A stretch of DNA of 5,953 bases, taken from assembly GCA_012522255.1 (NCBI GenBank), contig JAAYKT010000207.1, positions 1-5,953 of the forward strand, in the 5' to 3' direction. This document shows positions 1 through 5,769 of this stretch, one piece after another. The DNA comes from Clostridiales bacterium. GTDB lineage: Bacteria; Bacillota; Clostridia; Lutisporales; Lutisporaceae. Position numbers and translations under genes: made by a program. Under the pieces are notes generated by a model. The model searched no databases and was not told the DNA's origin. It saw only the letters and a program-made list of their open reading frames with translations. The first letter of the stretch is position 1. Each line of letters opens with the position of its first letter.

Positions 1-33
1 ATAACACAAATATTTTAAAGAATTTATTGCATT

Positions 34-58
34 AAAAAAGCCCATTTATCAATGGGTT
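34..58 (-). terminator. Intrinsic terminator of the M-box leader (expression platform)
   Basis: On the minus strand CCCATT (56-51) pairs with AATGGG (46-41) around a GATA loop, followed by C and a run of six T (39-34). This is a classic rho-independent terminator. It sits about 45 bases after the aptamer and no start codon intervenes, so it is the expected OFF-state structure of the riboswitch. Downstream leader continues to the window edge without a recognisable coding start. Confidence 0.85.
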
Positions 59-102
59 TCGGTACTTTCGATTTCTTATTTTTAGCGACTAACTGTCAAA
101 CT

Positions 103-200
103 CCCGTACCTTAATCCGATAAAACCTGTTAACCGTCGTGGCATCTCTCGATGTTTAGCGGTATCAGCATTTATTTACAGGGTAGCCTCACATAACGGGC
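103..200 (-). ncRNA. M-box (ykoK-type) magnesium riboswitch aptamer
   Basis: Read on the minus strand, this stretch carries the conserved M-box blocks in order: GUUAUGUGAGGCU near the 5' end, then AUGCUG, a CCG...CGG stem enclosing the hairpin CAUC-GAGA-GAUG, and GGUUAACAGG. They resemble the Bacillus subtilis mgtE leader (GUUAGGUGAGGCU, GCUGCUGCC, GGGUCAACAG), compared from memory. The ends close with a P1 helix: minus-strand CCCGU at 199-195 pairs with ACGGG at 107-103. The M-box family binds Mg2+ and lowers expression of magnesium transport genes when Mg2+ is plentiful. A promoter lies just upstream and a terminator just downstream, as expected for transcriptional control. The controlled gene is beyond the left edge, so its identity (mgtE, corA or a P-type ATPase) is inference. 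No covariance-model score was available. Confidence 0.86.
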
Positions 201-209
201 TTTTCTTTT

Positions 210-239
210 ATTATATGACTTAAAAGCAATATATGTCAA
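210..239 (-). promoter_or_regulatory. Sigma-A promoter of the riboswitch transcript
   Basis: The minus strand has a perfect -35 TTGACA (239-234) and a perfect -10 TATAAT (215-210) separated by 18 bases. Transcription should start near 203, immediately before the first base of the M-box P1 helix, so promoter and aptamer support each other. The -35 box lies inside a perfect inverted repeat (234-247). Confidence 0.85.
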
Positions 240-247
240 CTTTGACA
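234..247. repeat. Perfect inverted repeat over a -35 box, possible operator
   Basis: TGTCAA-CT-TTGACA is a perfect 6+2+6 inverted repeat. Its left arm is the minus-strand -35 hexamer. The right arm would be a plus-strand -35, but no -10 lies 16-18 bases beyond it (265-270 reads TTGGTT). It may be a repressor site over the riboswitch promoter or a coincidence of promoter sequence. Confidence 0.4.
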
Positions 248-268
248 CAAGCCTGAATCATTCATTGG

Positions 269-297
269 TTGAATTATTTTACTAATATTTATATAAT
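269..297 (+). promoter_or_regulatory. Probable promoter of pepD-gltX
   Basis: TTGAAT (269-274) and TATAAT (292-297) are separated by 17 bases, giving an expected start near 304 and a leader of about 40 bases before the pepD ATG. It is back to back with the riboswitch promoter, so the 200-300 stretch serves two divergent transcripts. Confidence 0.6.
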
Positions 298-343
298 TAA
301 TACATTAATATGTATAACGTTCAAAATGAAAGGAATGGTATTA

Positions 344-1768
344 ATGAATAGTATATTTACATATTTTGAAGAGATTTCAAAAGTTCCAAGGTGTTCAGGA
401 AATGAAAAGGGAATTAGCGATTTCTTAGTAAATTTTGCTAAAAAGCACAACCTTGAGGTAATCCAAGATGATGTATATAATGTTATCATAAAAAAACCGG
501 CCACTCCGGGATTTGAAAATGCACCGGGAGTCATACTACAAGGCCATATGGATATGGTATGTGTAAAGACAAAAGATAAAGTACACGATTTTATAAAGGA
601 CCCTATTAGATTAAAATATATAGGCGACATGGTATATGCAGACGGCACATCCTTAGGCGCTGATAACGGTATAGCTGTTGCCATGGCCATGGCGGTTTTG
701 ACAGATGAAAATGCCAAACATCCTGCTTTGGAAGTCATAATTACCGTAGATGAAGAGTCCGGTATGACAGGTGCCAAAAATATAAACTCTGATTATATAT
801 CGGGTAAAATAATGATAAACTTGGATTCAGAAGAAGAAGGTAAACTTCTTGTCAGTTGTGCCGGAGGTCTTAGGACGGCTATAAACATTGATGGTGATTG
901 GAAAAATGCTCCTGCGGACTTTGACAGCTATACTGTAAGTATAGGCGGCCTTTTAGGCGGACATTCAGGAATAGATATAGATAAAGAAAAAGGCAATGCC
1001 AATAAAATATTAGGCAGAGTGTTATTGGATATATATTCCGGACAGGACTTTGGTCTTGCACATCTAAAAGGAGGCTCTAAGGACAATGTTATCCCTTCCG
1101 AAGCAGAAGCAACTATACTTATATCCAAGGATAAACTTCATATAATAGAAGAAAAAATTGAAGAATGGAACCAAATATTAAAAAATGAATACAAAGTGTC
1201 TGATCCCAACGTAACAGTTACACTCGGAAAATCTACAATAGCTCATGAAAAAATCAGCGGTGCTACTGAAAAAGTTTTAAACTTATTGGTTGCAATGCCA
1301 AACGGTGTGCAAGCTATGAGCACCTCAATTGAGGAGTTAGTTGAAAGTTCTTCAAACCTGGGAGTAATGACAACAACTGAAAAGGGATTTGGATTAACTT
1401 TTTCTATCAGATCTTCAGTCAGTACCCGAAAGGAACGCATAAAAAACCAAATAAAAGCAATAGCAAAATTATCCGATGTTGAATTTGTGGCAAACAGTGA
1501 ATATCCCTCATGGGAATATAACCCAGAATCTGAAATAAGAGAAATTTGTATAAAGGTATATAAAGAATTGTATGGCAAGGAACCTGAAATAGTTGCCTTC
1601 CATGCAGGAGTCGAATGTGGACTTTTTGGTGAAAAGTTCCCCGGACTTGATATGATTTCTATGGGAGCTGATGCTTTTGATGCACATACTACAAACGAAC
1701 ATGTATCAGTTTCATCCACAAACAGAACCTATGAATATTTATTGGCAATATTAGAAGAACTGAAGTAA
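344..1768 (+). CDS. pepD: Aminoacyl-histidine dipeptidase (Xaa-His dipeptidase, peptidase M20 family)
   Basis: Cytoplasmic di-zinc dipeptidase that cleaves Xaa-His and other dipeptides to free amino acids. The 474-residue product is close to the usual PepD length (about 480). M20 metal-site motifs are all present: HMD at 68-70 (ligand H68, D70), GADNG with D107, DEESG with catalytic E137 and ligand E138, NLDSEEEG with D161, GGHSG around H207 and NEHVS with H453. By spacing these match E. coli PepD H80, D82, D119, E149, E150, D173 and H461 (recalled numbering). FHAGVECG at 419-426 is also typical. The ATG at 344 was chosen because AAGGA (330-334) sits 9 bases upstream and the protein then begins at the usual family N-terminus. 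The reading frame stays open back to a TTG at 269, but that lies in the promoter. In-frame ATGs at 326 and 335 are less well placed. gltX follows after 14 bases. Confidence 0.95.
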   Translation: MNSIFTYFEEISKVPRCSGNEKGISDFLVNFAKKHNLEVIQDDVYNVIIKKPATPGFENAPGVILQGHMDMVCVKTKDKVHDFIKDPIRLKYIGDMVYADGTSLGADNGIAVAMAMAVLTDENAKHPALEVIITVDEESGMTGAKNINSDYISGKIMINLDSEEEGKLLVSCAGGLRTAINIDGDWKNAPADFDSYTVSIGGLLGGHSGIDIDKEKGNANKILGRVLLDIYSGQDFGLAHLKGGSKDNVIPSEAEATILISKDKLHIIEEKIEEWNQILKNEYKVSDPNVTVTLGKSTIAHEKISGATEKVLNLLVAMPNGVQAMSTSIEELVESSSNLGVMTTTEKGFGLTFSIRSSVSTRKERIKNQIKAIAKLSDVEFVANSEYPSWEYNPESEIREICIKVYKELYGKEPEIVAFHAGVECGLFGEKFPGLDMISMGADAFDAHTTNEHVSVSSTNRTYEYLLAILEELK

Positions 1769-1782
1769 AGAGGAGGGTAACA

Positions 1783-3240
1783 ATGACCCAAAACAAAGTC
1801 AGAACGAGATTTGCACCGAGCCCTACAGGTTACATGCATGTTGGGAATTTAAGAACAGCCCTATATGCATACCTTATTGCAAAGCATGAAAACGGCGACT
1901 TTATTTTAAGAATTGAAGATACAGATCAGGATAGGTATGTAGAAGGTGCGGTGGATATAATATATAGCGCATTAAAAACTGCAGGCCTACGTCACGACGA
2001 AGGTCCGGATATAGGTGGCCCTACCGGTCCTTATACCCAAAGTGAAAGAAAAAGCATTTATTTGAAATATGCTAATATATTAGTGGAAAAAGGACAGGCA
2101 TATTACTGTTTCTGTTCGGGAGACAGATTGGAAACCTTGAGAAAACAATCGGAAGCACTAAAAACTCCCTACAAATATGATAAGCTTTGCTGCGGACTTA
2201 CCAAAGAAGAGGCAGAAGAAAAAATAAAATCCGGTGAACCCTATGTAATCAGACAAAACAACCCCAAAACAGGTTCCACTACATTCAATGATGAAATATA
2301 CGGCAGCATAACCGTGGATAATTCTGAATTGGATGACATGGTGCTTCTGAAATCCGATGGCATGCCCACCTATAATTTTGCCAATGTAGTAGATGATCAC
2401 CTTATGGGCATAAGCCATGTAGTAAGAGGCAGCGAGTATTTATCTTCATCACCAAAATATAACAGATTATATGAAGCCTTTGGCTGGGAAATACCTGTTT
2501 ATGTGCACTGTCCGCCTATTATGAGGGATGCCCATAATAAACTGAGCAAAAGAAAAGGTGATGCTTCCTTTGAAGATTTATTAGAAAAAGGTTTTCTAAA
2601 AGAAGCCATACTAAATTATATAGCCCTATTGGGCTGGAATCCCGGTACAGACGAAGAAATATTTACACTAAAAGAATTAATCGACATTTTTGATTACAAA
2701 AAAATTAACAAGGCACCGGCTATTTTTGATACAGAAAAGCTTAAATGGATGAATGGTGAATATATAAGAAGGCTTCCCTTAAATGTATTTCACGAAATGG
2801 CAGAGCCTTACTATAAAAAAGTTGTAAAGAAAGAATATAATCTTTTAAAAATCAGCGAACTGCTGCATACCCGTACAGAAGTATTTACCGACATTCCCTC
2901 ACAGCTTGATTTTTTTGATGAGCTGCCGGAATACTCTATTGAACTATATACACACAAAAAAATGAAAACAAACTCGGATGTATCACTGAATAGTCTAAAA
3001 TGCGCCCTTCCTGTTTTAAAATCCCTGGACACCTGGGATATTGAATCTGTAAAAAGCAGCATAGGAAAGCTTATAGAAGATATGGAAATAAAAAATTCCA
3101 TTATGCTTTGGCCGATACGGATTGCTATATCCGGCAAAGCTTTTACCCCCGGGGGTGCTTATGAAATTGCCGAGATTTTGGGCAAAGGCGAAACCATTAA
3201 AAGGATTGAGACCGGTATAGAAAAACTAAAAAACCAATAA
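1783..3240 (+). CDS. gltX: Glutamyl-tRNA synthetase (class I)
   Basis: Charges tRNA with glutamate in the cytoplasm. The 485-residue length is normal for bacterial GluRS. The catalytic domain starts with RFAPSPTGYMHVGN (9-22), where HVGN is the HIGH signature, followed by ILRIEDTD (41-48). The KMSKS-type loop is KLSKRKGD (253-260). TPTYNFA-like MPTYNFANVVDDH (194-206) and HVVRGSEYL (212-220) are family motifs. Cys109, Cys111 and Cys136 keep the spacing of the zinc ligands of E. coli GluRS, but the fourth ligand position (H127 in E. coli) is Gly138, with Cys137 nearby. The helical anticodon-binding part occupies roughly 320-485 and ends with the usual TPGG segment (455-458). A strong AGGAGGG (1771-1777) sets the ATG. 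The pepD stop is 14 bases upstream, so cotranscription is likely. Many clostridia misacylate tRNA-Gln with this enzyme and then use GatCAB; specificity cannot be read here. Confidence 0.97.
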   Translation: MTQNKVRTRFAPSPTGYMHVGNLRTALYAYLIAKHENGDFILRIEDTDQDRYVEGAVDIIYSALKTAGLRHDEGPDIGGPTGPYTQSERKSIYLKYANILVEKGQAYYCFCSGDRLETLRKQSEALKTPYKYDKLCCGLTKEEAEEKIKSGEPYVIRQNNPKTGSTTFNDEIYGSITVDNSELDDMVLLKSDGMPTYNFANVVDDHLMGISHVVRGSEYLSSSPKYNRLYEAFGWEIPVYVHCPPIMRDAHNKLSKRKGDASFEDLLEKGFLKEAILNYIALLGWNPGTDEEIFTLKELIDIFDYKKINKAPAIFDTEKLKWMNGEYIRRLPLNVFHEMAEPYYKKVVKKEYNLLKISELLHTRTEVFTDIPSQLDFFDELPEYSIELYTHKKMKTNSDVSLNSLKCALPVLKSLDTWDIESVKSSIGKLIEDMEIKNSIMLWPIRIAISGKAFTPGGAYEIAEILGKGETIKRIETGIEKLKNQ

Positions 3241-3248
3241 GAGTTGAA

Positions 3249-3280
3249 TAAAGCTGTTGCAGTTAACTGCAGCAGCTTTA
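3249..3280. terminator. Probable bidirectional terminator between convergent genes
   Basis: TAAAGCTG (3249-3256) pairs with CAGCTTTA (3273-3280), and the stem continues inward (one G-T pair) to a TTAA loop at 3263-3266, giving a 14-base-pair hairpin. It starts 9 bases after the gltX stop on the plus strand and 16 bases after the stop of the convergent DUF503 gene. The T-runs on either side are short and broken, so efficiency is uncertain, but the A...T ends of the stem favour use in both directions. Confidence 0.65.
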
Positions 3281-3295
3281 ATAATTATGCTTAAA

Positions 3296-3577
3296 TCATA
3301 ACAATTCCGTCTCTATTTTCTCGATAACAGCATCAGTATTTTGTTCGATATAATCCACTACATTTTGAATACAACTGTTGGATTGTCTTACACTGTTACT
3401 CACACAAGCGAAGCCTATAACTATAGATTTATGCATATCAAGATTCTCTATCTCAGCTATAGATACATTGTATTTATTCTTTACCCTATCTATTATACTT
3501 TTAACAACCATACGTTTTTCTTTTAAAGAATGAACCCAATCAGCATATAGATAGACTTTACCCGCACCTATAATCAT
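3296..3577 (-). CDS. DUF503 family protein (YlxP-like)
   Basis: A 93-residue cytoplasmic protein of the DUF503 family, at the family's usual length of about 90. Family hallmarks are HSLKEKR (16-22) near the N-terminus, NVSIAE (37-42) and IGFACVSN (54-61), in an alternating strand/helix pattern. There is no signal peptide or membrane segment. In Bacillus the homologue YlxP is encoded between infB and rbfA in the nusA operon, which has prompted guesses of a ribosome or RNA-related role; the function is not established. Here it follows kbl after 71 bases and has AGGTGG (minus strand, 3589-3584) 6 bases before its ATG. Cotranscription with kbl is possible, and a separate promoter candidate sits in the gap. 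The gene ends against the shared terminator with gltX. Confidence 0.88.
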   Translation of the reverse strand: MIIGAGKVYLYADWVHSLKEKRMVVKSIIDRVKNKYNVSIAEIENLDMHKSIVIGFACVSNSVRQSNSCIQNVVDYIEQNTDAVIEKIETELL

Positions 3578-3602
3578 TTGCTCCCACCTACAATTAATCC
3601 GT

Positions 3603-3632
3603 ATTTTAACACCTTCCGGTTTTCTCTCTCAA
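3603..3632 (-). promoter_or_regulatory. Possible promoter of the DUF503 gene
   Basis: On the minus strand TTGAGA (3632-3627) and TAAAAT (3608-3603) are spaced by 18 bases, each one mismatch from consensus. The start would fall near 3596, leaving about 19 bases of leader. It overlaps a short tandem repeat (GAAAGTT twice on the minus strand, 3631-3644). AT-rich DNA yields such matches by chance, so this is tentative. Confidence 0.35.
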
Positions 3633-3648
3633 CTTTCAACTTTCCAGC

Positions 3649-4836
3649 TTACTGAATCAAACCCAATTCCTTTCCTACTTTTTCAAAAGCCCCTATAGCC
3701 TCATCCAAATCTTCTTTTGTATGTGCAGCGGTTACAATGGTTCTGACCCTTGCACCATCCCTGGGAACCGTGGGGAATACTATACTTTGGGCAAACACAC
3801 CTTCTTCAAATAACCGATTACTAAGTTTAACAGCCTTTTTATCGTCACCTGTAATAACAGGTGTGATAGGTGTTTCACTCTTGCCCGTATTTAGCCCAAG
3901 GCTTTTTAATCCGTTCTTAAGATACCTTGCGTTTTCCCACAACCTGTCTGTCAATTCACTGCTCTCGGATAGAATATTTATCGCTTCTAAACATGCTGCC
4001 GCTGTAGAAGGTGGTACCGCTGTGCTGAAAAGGAAGGGCCTGCCTCTGTGATTGAGCCATTCAATCAAATTTTTATTCCCTGCTACATATCCGCCTACCA
4101 CACCTATAGCTTTTGATAAAGTACCAATTTGTATATCTACCCTACCATGCAGCCCAAAATGATCTGCCGAACCCCTTCCGCTTTTGCCTAATACTCCGCT
4201 GGCATGAGCATCATCCACATATGTAAGGCATTCATGTTTTTCCGCCAACTTAACTATTTCAGGAAGCTTTGCGATATCACCATCCATACTGAAAACCCCG
4301 TCAGTGATTATAAGCTTTGTGTTGTAATTATCTTTTACCTCATTGATTACCCTTTCCAAATCTTCCATATCACTGTGTTTGTATCTGATTACATCTGCAC
4401 GGCTTAACCTGCACCCATCAATAATACTTGCATGATTGAGCTCATCGCTTATTATTATATCGCCCTTATCCACCACTGCCGGGATGACCCCTGCATTAGC
4501 GGTAAAACCTGATTGAAAAGTCAGGACTGCCTCCACATGTTTAAACTCAGCCAGTTTCTTTTCCAGCTCTTCGTGAATACTCATATTTCCTATAATTGTC
4601 CTGACTGCACCTGCACCCACTCCTAATTTATTCGTGGCTTCTATGGCTGCATTCTTCATCCTTTGATTATTTGCCAAGCCCAAATAATTATTTGATGAAA
4701 GGTTTATGACTTCCTTGCCATTTATCTGGGACCTTGGCCCTGACGGCCCCTGAAGAACTGCAAGTTTCCTATAAACACCCTGATCCCTAAGATCATTTAG
4801 CTGTTTTGTAATAAAATCTAAATCATGTACACCCAA
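3649..4836 (-). CDS. kbl: Glycine C-acetyltransferase (2-amino-3-ketobutyrate CoA ligase)
   Basis: PLP enzyme of the alpha-oxoamine synthase family that interconverts 2-amino-3-oxobutanoate plus CoA with glycine plus acetyl-CoA, the second step of threonine breakdown by way of threonine dehydrogenase. The 395-residue length matches KBL (about 398). Visible motifs are NLSSNNYLGLA (45-55), FQSGFTANAG (107-116), NHASIIDG with H135 (134-141), YVDDAHASG with PLP-binding D208 and H211 (206-214), and GTLSKAIG with Schiff-base Lys242 (238-245). The start is TTG: AAAGGAGG (4852-4845) lies 8 bases before it, the family N-terminus begins there, and no in-frame ATG is nearby. No tdh gene is in view, so the threonine pathway is not confirmed. 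The close relative BioF (8-amino-7-oxononanoate synthase) is the main alternative, but there are no bio genes nearby. Confidence 0.9.
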   Translation of the reverse strand: MGVHDLDFITKQLNDLRDQGVYRKLAVLQGPSGPRSQINGKEVINLSSNNYLGLANNQRMKNAAIEATNKLGVGAGAVRTIIGNMSIHEELEKKLAEFKHVEAVLTFQSGFTANAGVIPAVVDKGDIIISDELNHASIIDGCRLSRADVIRYKHSDMEDLERVINEVKDNYNTKLIITDGVFSMDGDIAKLPEIVKLAEKHECLTYVDDAHASGVLGKSGRGSADHFGLHGRVDIQIGTLSKAIGVVGGYVAGNKNLIEWLNHRGRPFLFSTAVPPSTAAACLEAINILSESSELTDRLWENARYLKNGLKSLGLNTGKSETPITPVITGDDKKAVKLSNRLFEEGVFAQSIVFPTVPRDGARVRTIVTAAHTKEDLDEAIGAFEKVGKELGLIQ

Positions 4837-4844
4837 TTTAGTAA

Positions 4845-4852
4845 CCTCCTTT
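4845..4852 (-). promoter_or_regulatory. Strong ribosome binding site that fixes the kbl TTG start
   Basis: The minus strand reads AAAGGAGG, then TTACTAAA, then TTG at 4836. The 8-base spacing and near-perfect Shine-Dalgarno sequence support the non-ATG start. The ATG at 4826-4824 (minus strand) is out of frame. Confidence 0.8.
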
Positions 4853-4866
4853 GAACTTTTGATTAT

Positions 4867-4875
4867 ATTATATCA
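4867..4875 (-). promoter_or_regulatory. Extended -10 promoter of kbl
   Basis: The minus strand reads TG-A-TATAAT (4875-4867), an extended -10 element, about 30 bases before the kbl start codon and about 15 before its ribosome binding site. The -35 region (CTGTAT at 17-base spacing) is poor, which is usual for extended -10 promoters and also for activator-dependent ones. It makes kbl transcribable independently of the upstream FAH gene. Confidence 0.55.
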
Positions 4876-4877
4876 CT

Positions 4878-4898
4878 TACAGCTATGAAATACAGCTA
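4878..4898 (-). repeat. Direct repeat upstream of the kbl -10 box
   Basis: TAGCTGTA occurs twice on the minus strand (4898-4891 and 4885-4878) with a 13-base period and TTTCA between the copies. The copies lie directly upstream of the extended -10, covering the place of a -35 box. They could be binding half-sites for an activator or repressor; no known regulator motif was recognised. Confidence 0.4.
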
Positions 4899-4940
4899 AA
4901 ATGTAAAATTATTTATACTTTACTCCTAATTTGTACACCA

Positions 4941-5696
4941 TTAACGTACAGTATTCATTAACACCCCTACGCTTTCTACTTTTACTTCAATAGTATCACC
5001 CGACTTAACAGGCCCGATACCGAAAGGTGTCCCGGTGGCAATGATATCCCCCGGCAGCAAGGTCATAACCTTACTTACAAAACTAACAATTTCAGAACTG
5101 TTAAAAATAAAATCCGAGGTATTTGACTTTTGTTTTGTTACCCCGTTATGTATGAGTTCTATATCCAAATTGTCATAATCGATTCCGGTAGAGATGCGAG
5201 GACCTAAAGGTGAAAAAGTATCAAAAGACTTTGCCCTTGTCCACTGGCAGTCCTTTTTCTGAAGATCTCTTGCCGTGACATCATTCAAACATGTAACGCC
5301 AAAAATATATTCTTTTGCTTCTTCCGGTTCTATATTTGATGCTATTTTCCCAATTACCAAAGCAACTTCAGCCTCATAGTCTACCTGTTTTGACATTTTG
5401 GGAAGAATAATTTCACCTCCATGCTTCAAGGCTGCAGTCAAAGGTTTTAAAAATATTAAAGGTTCTTCAGGCAGCTCAAGTCCCACCTCGGCAGCATGAG
5501 CCTTATAATTGAGGCCTATGCAGACTATTTTTGTCGGCAAACAAGGTGTAAGAATCTTTATATCAGAAAAACTAAAACTTTCATCAGTTACCTTATATTC
5601 ACCAAAAATGTCTCCTTCAATTCTGTCTATTATTTGCCCATTAATTTCACCGTAACTTACCGCATCGTCTTTTTTAAATCTAACGAACTGCATCAT
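4941..5696 (-). CDS. Fumarylacetoacetate hydrolase family protein (FAHD1/acylpyruvase-like)
   Basis: A 251-residue cytoplasmic metalloenzyme of COG0179, hydrolysing or decarboxylating small 2-oxo/diketo acids. An N-terminal FAH_N-like segment (about 1-50) precedes the FAH fold. The motif GLNYKAHAAE (61-70) holds His67 and Glu70, DYEAEVALVIG (106-116) holds metal ligands Glu108 and Glu110, and NDVTARDLQ (138-146) holds Asp139 and Gln146. RAKSFDTFSPLGP (154-166) holds Lys156, and ATGTPFGIG is at 220-228. By spacing these match FAHD1 H30/E33, E71/E73, D102, Q109 and K123 (recalled numbering), so an active Mg2+/Mn2+ enzyme is expected. Likely activities are acylpyruvase or oxaloacetate decarboxylase; 2-hydroxyhepta-2,4-diene-1,7-dioate isomerase is an automated label often given to such proteins. 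The exact substrate is unknown. The ATG at 5696 is chosen because AGGAGG is 7 bases away. Codons in the series TTG-ATG-ATG at 5699, 5696 and 5693 are all possible starts. Confidence 0.9.
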   Translation of the reverse strand: MMQFVRFKKDDAVSYGEINGQIIDRIEGDIFGEYKVTDESFSFSDIKILTPCLPTKIVCIGLNYKAHAAEVGLELPEEPLIFLKPLTAALKHGGEIILPKMSKQVDYEAEVALVIGKIASNIEPEEAKEYIFGVTCLNDVTARDLQKKDCQWTRAKSFDTFSPLGPRISTGIDYDNLDIELIHNGVTKQKSNTSDFIFNSSEIVSFVSKVMTLLPGDIIATGTPFGIGPVKSGDTIEVKVESVGVLMNTVR

Positions 5697-5703
5697 CAAT
5701 TGC

Positions 5704-5709
5704 CCTCCT
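5704..5709 (-). promoter_or_regulatory. Ribosome binding site of the FAH-family gene
   Basis: AGGAGG on the minus strand. Spacings to the three adjacent possible starts are 4 (TTG 5699), 7 (ATG 5696) and 10 bases (ATG 5693), which favours the middle codon. No convincing promoter was found in the 73-base gap upstream, consistent with readthrough from the preceding gene. Confidence 0.75.
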
Positions 5710-5769
5710 TTAAATTATTTTACAACCTATTACAATGATTCGCATGCAATCCAAAAATAAGAAAAATAT

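Noticed and set aside
242..270. Plus-strand TTGACA at 242-247 as the pepD -35
   Set aside because: No -10-like hexamer lies 16-18 bases downstream. The TTGAAT/TATAAT pair at 269-297 fits better.
269..343. Upstream extension of the pepD frame to a TTG at 269 (25 more residues)
   Set aside because: It would begin on the -35 box of the promoter, has no ribosome binding site, and adds residues not seen at the N-terminus of the family. The ATG at 344 has a well-placed AAGGA.
289..777. Minus-strand open frame opposite pepD (162 codons)
   Set aside because: It is antisense to a clearly conserved gene, matches no family I recognise, and lacks a ribosome binding site. The same holds for the other long frames antisense to pepD, gltX, kbl and the FAH gene (for example 1243-1719, 2811-3137, 3737-4051, 4204-4407).
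3145..3156. Perfect GC palindrome ACCCCCGGGGGT in an AT-rich region
   Set aside because: It is inside gltX and encodes the conserved Thr-Pro-Gly-Gly segment, so coding constraint explains it. There is no T-run or regulatory context.
4899..4940. Possible terminator after the FAH gene (GTAAA...TTTAC on the minus strand)
   Set aside because: The stem is five AT-rich pairs with an 11-base loop, too weak to call a terminator. Readthrough into kbl remains possible.
5737..5751. GATT-N7-AATC inverted repeat in the gap upstream of the FAH gene, with GCATGC inside
   Set aside because: Arms are only four bases, the inner GCATGC palindrome is off centre, and no promoter is positioned by it. Chance is the simpler explanation.
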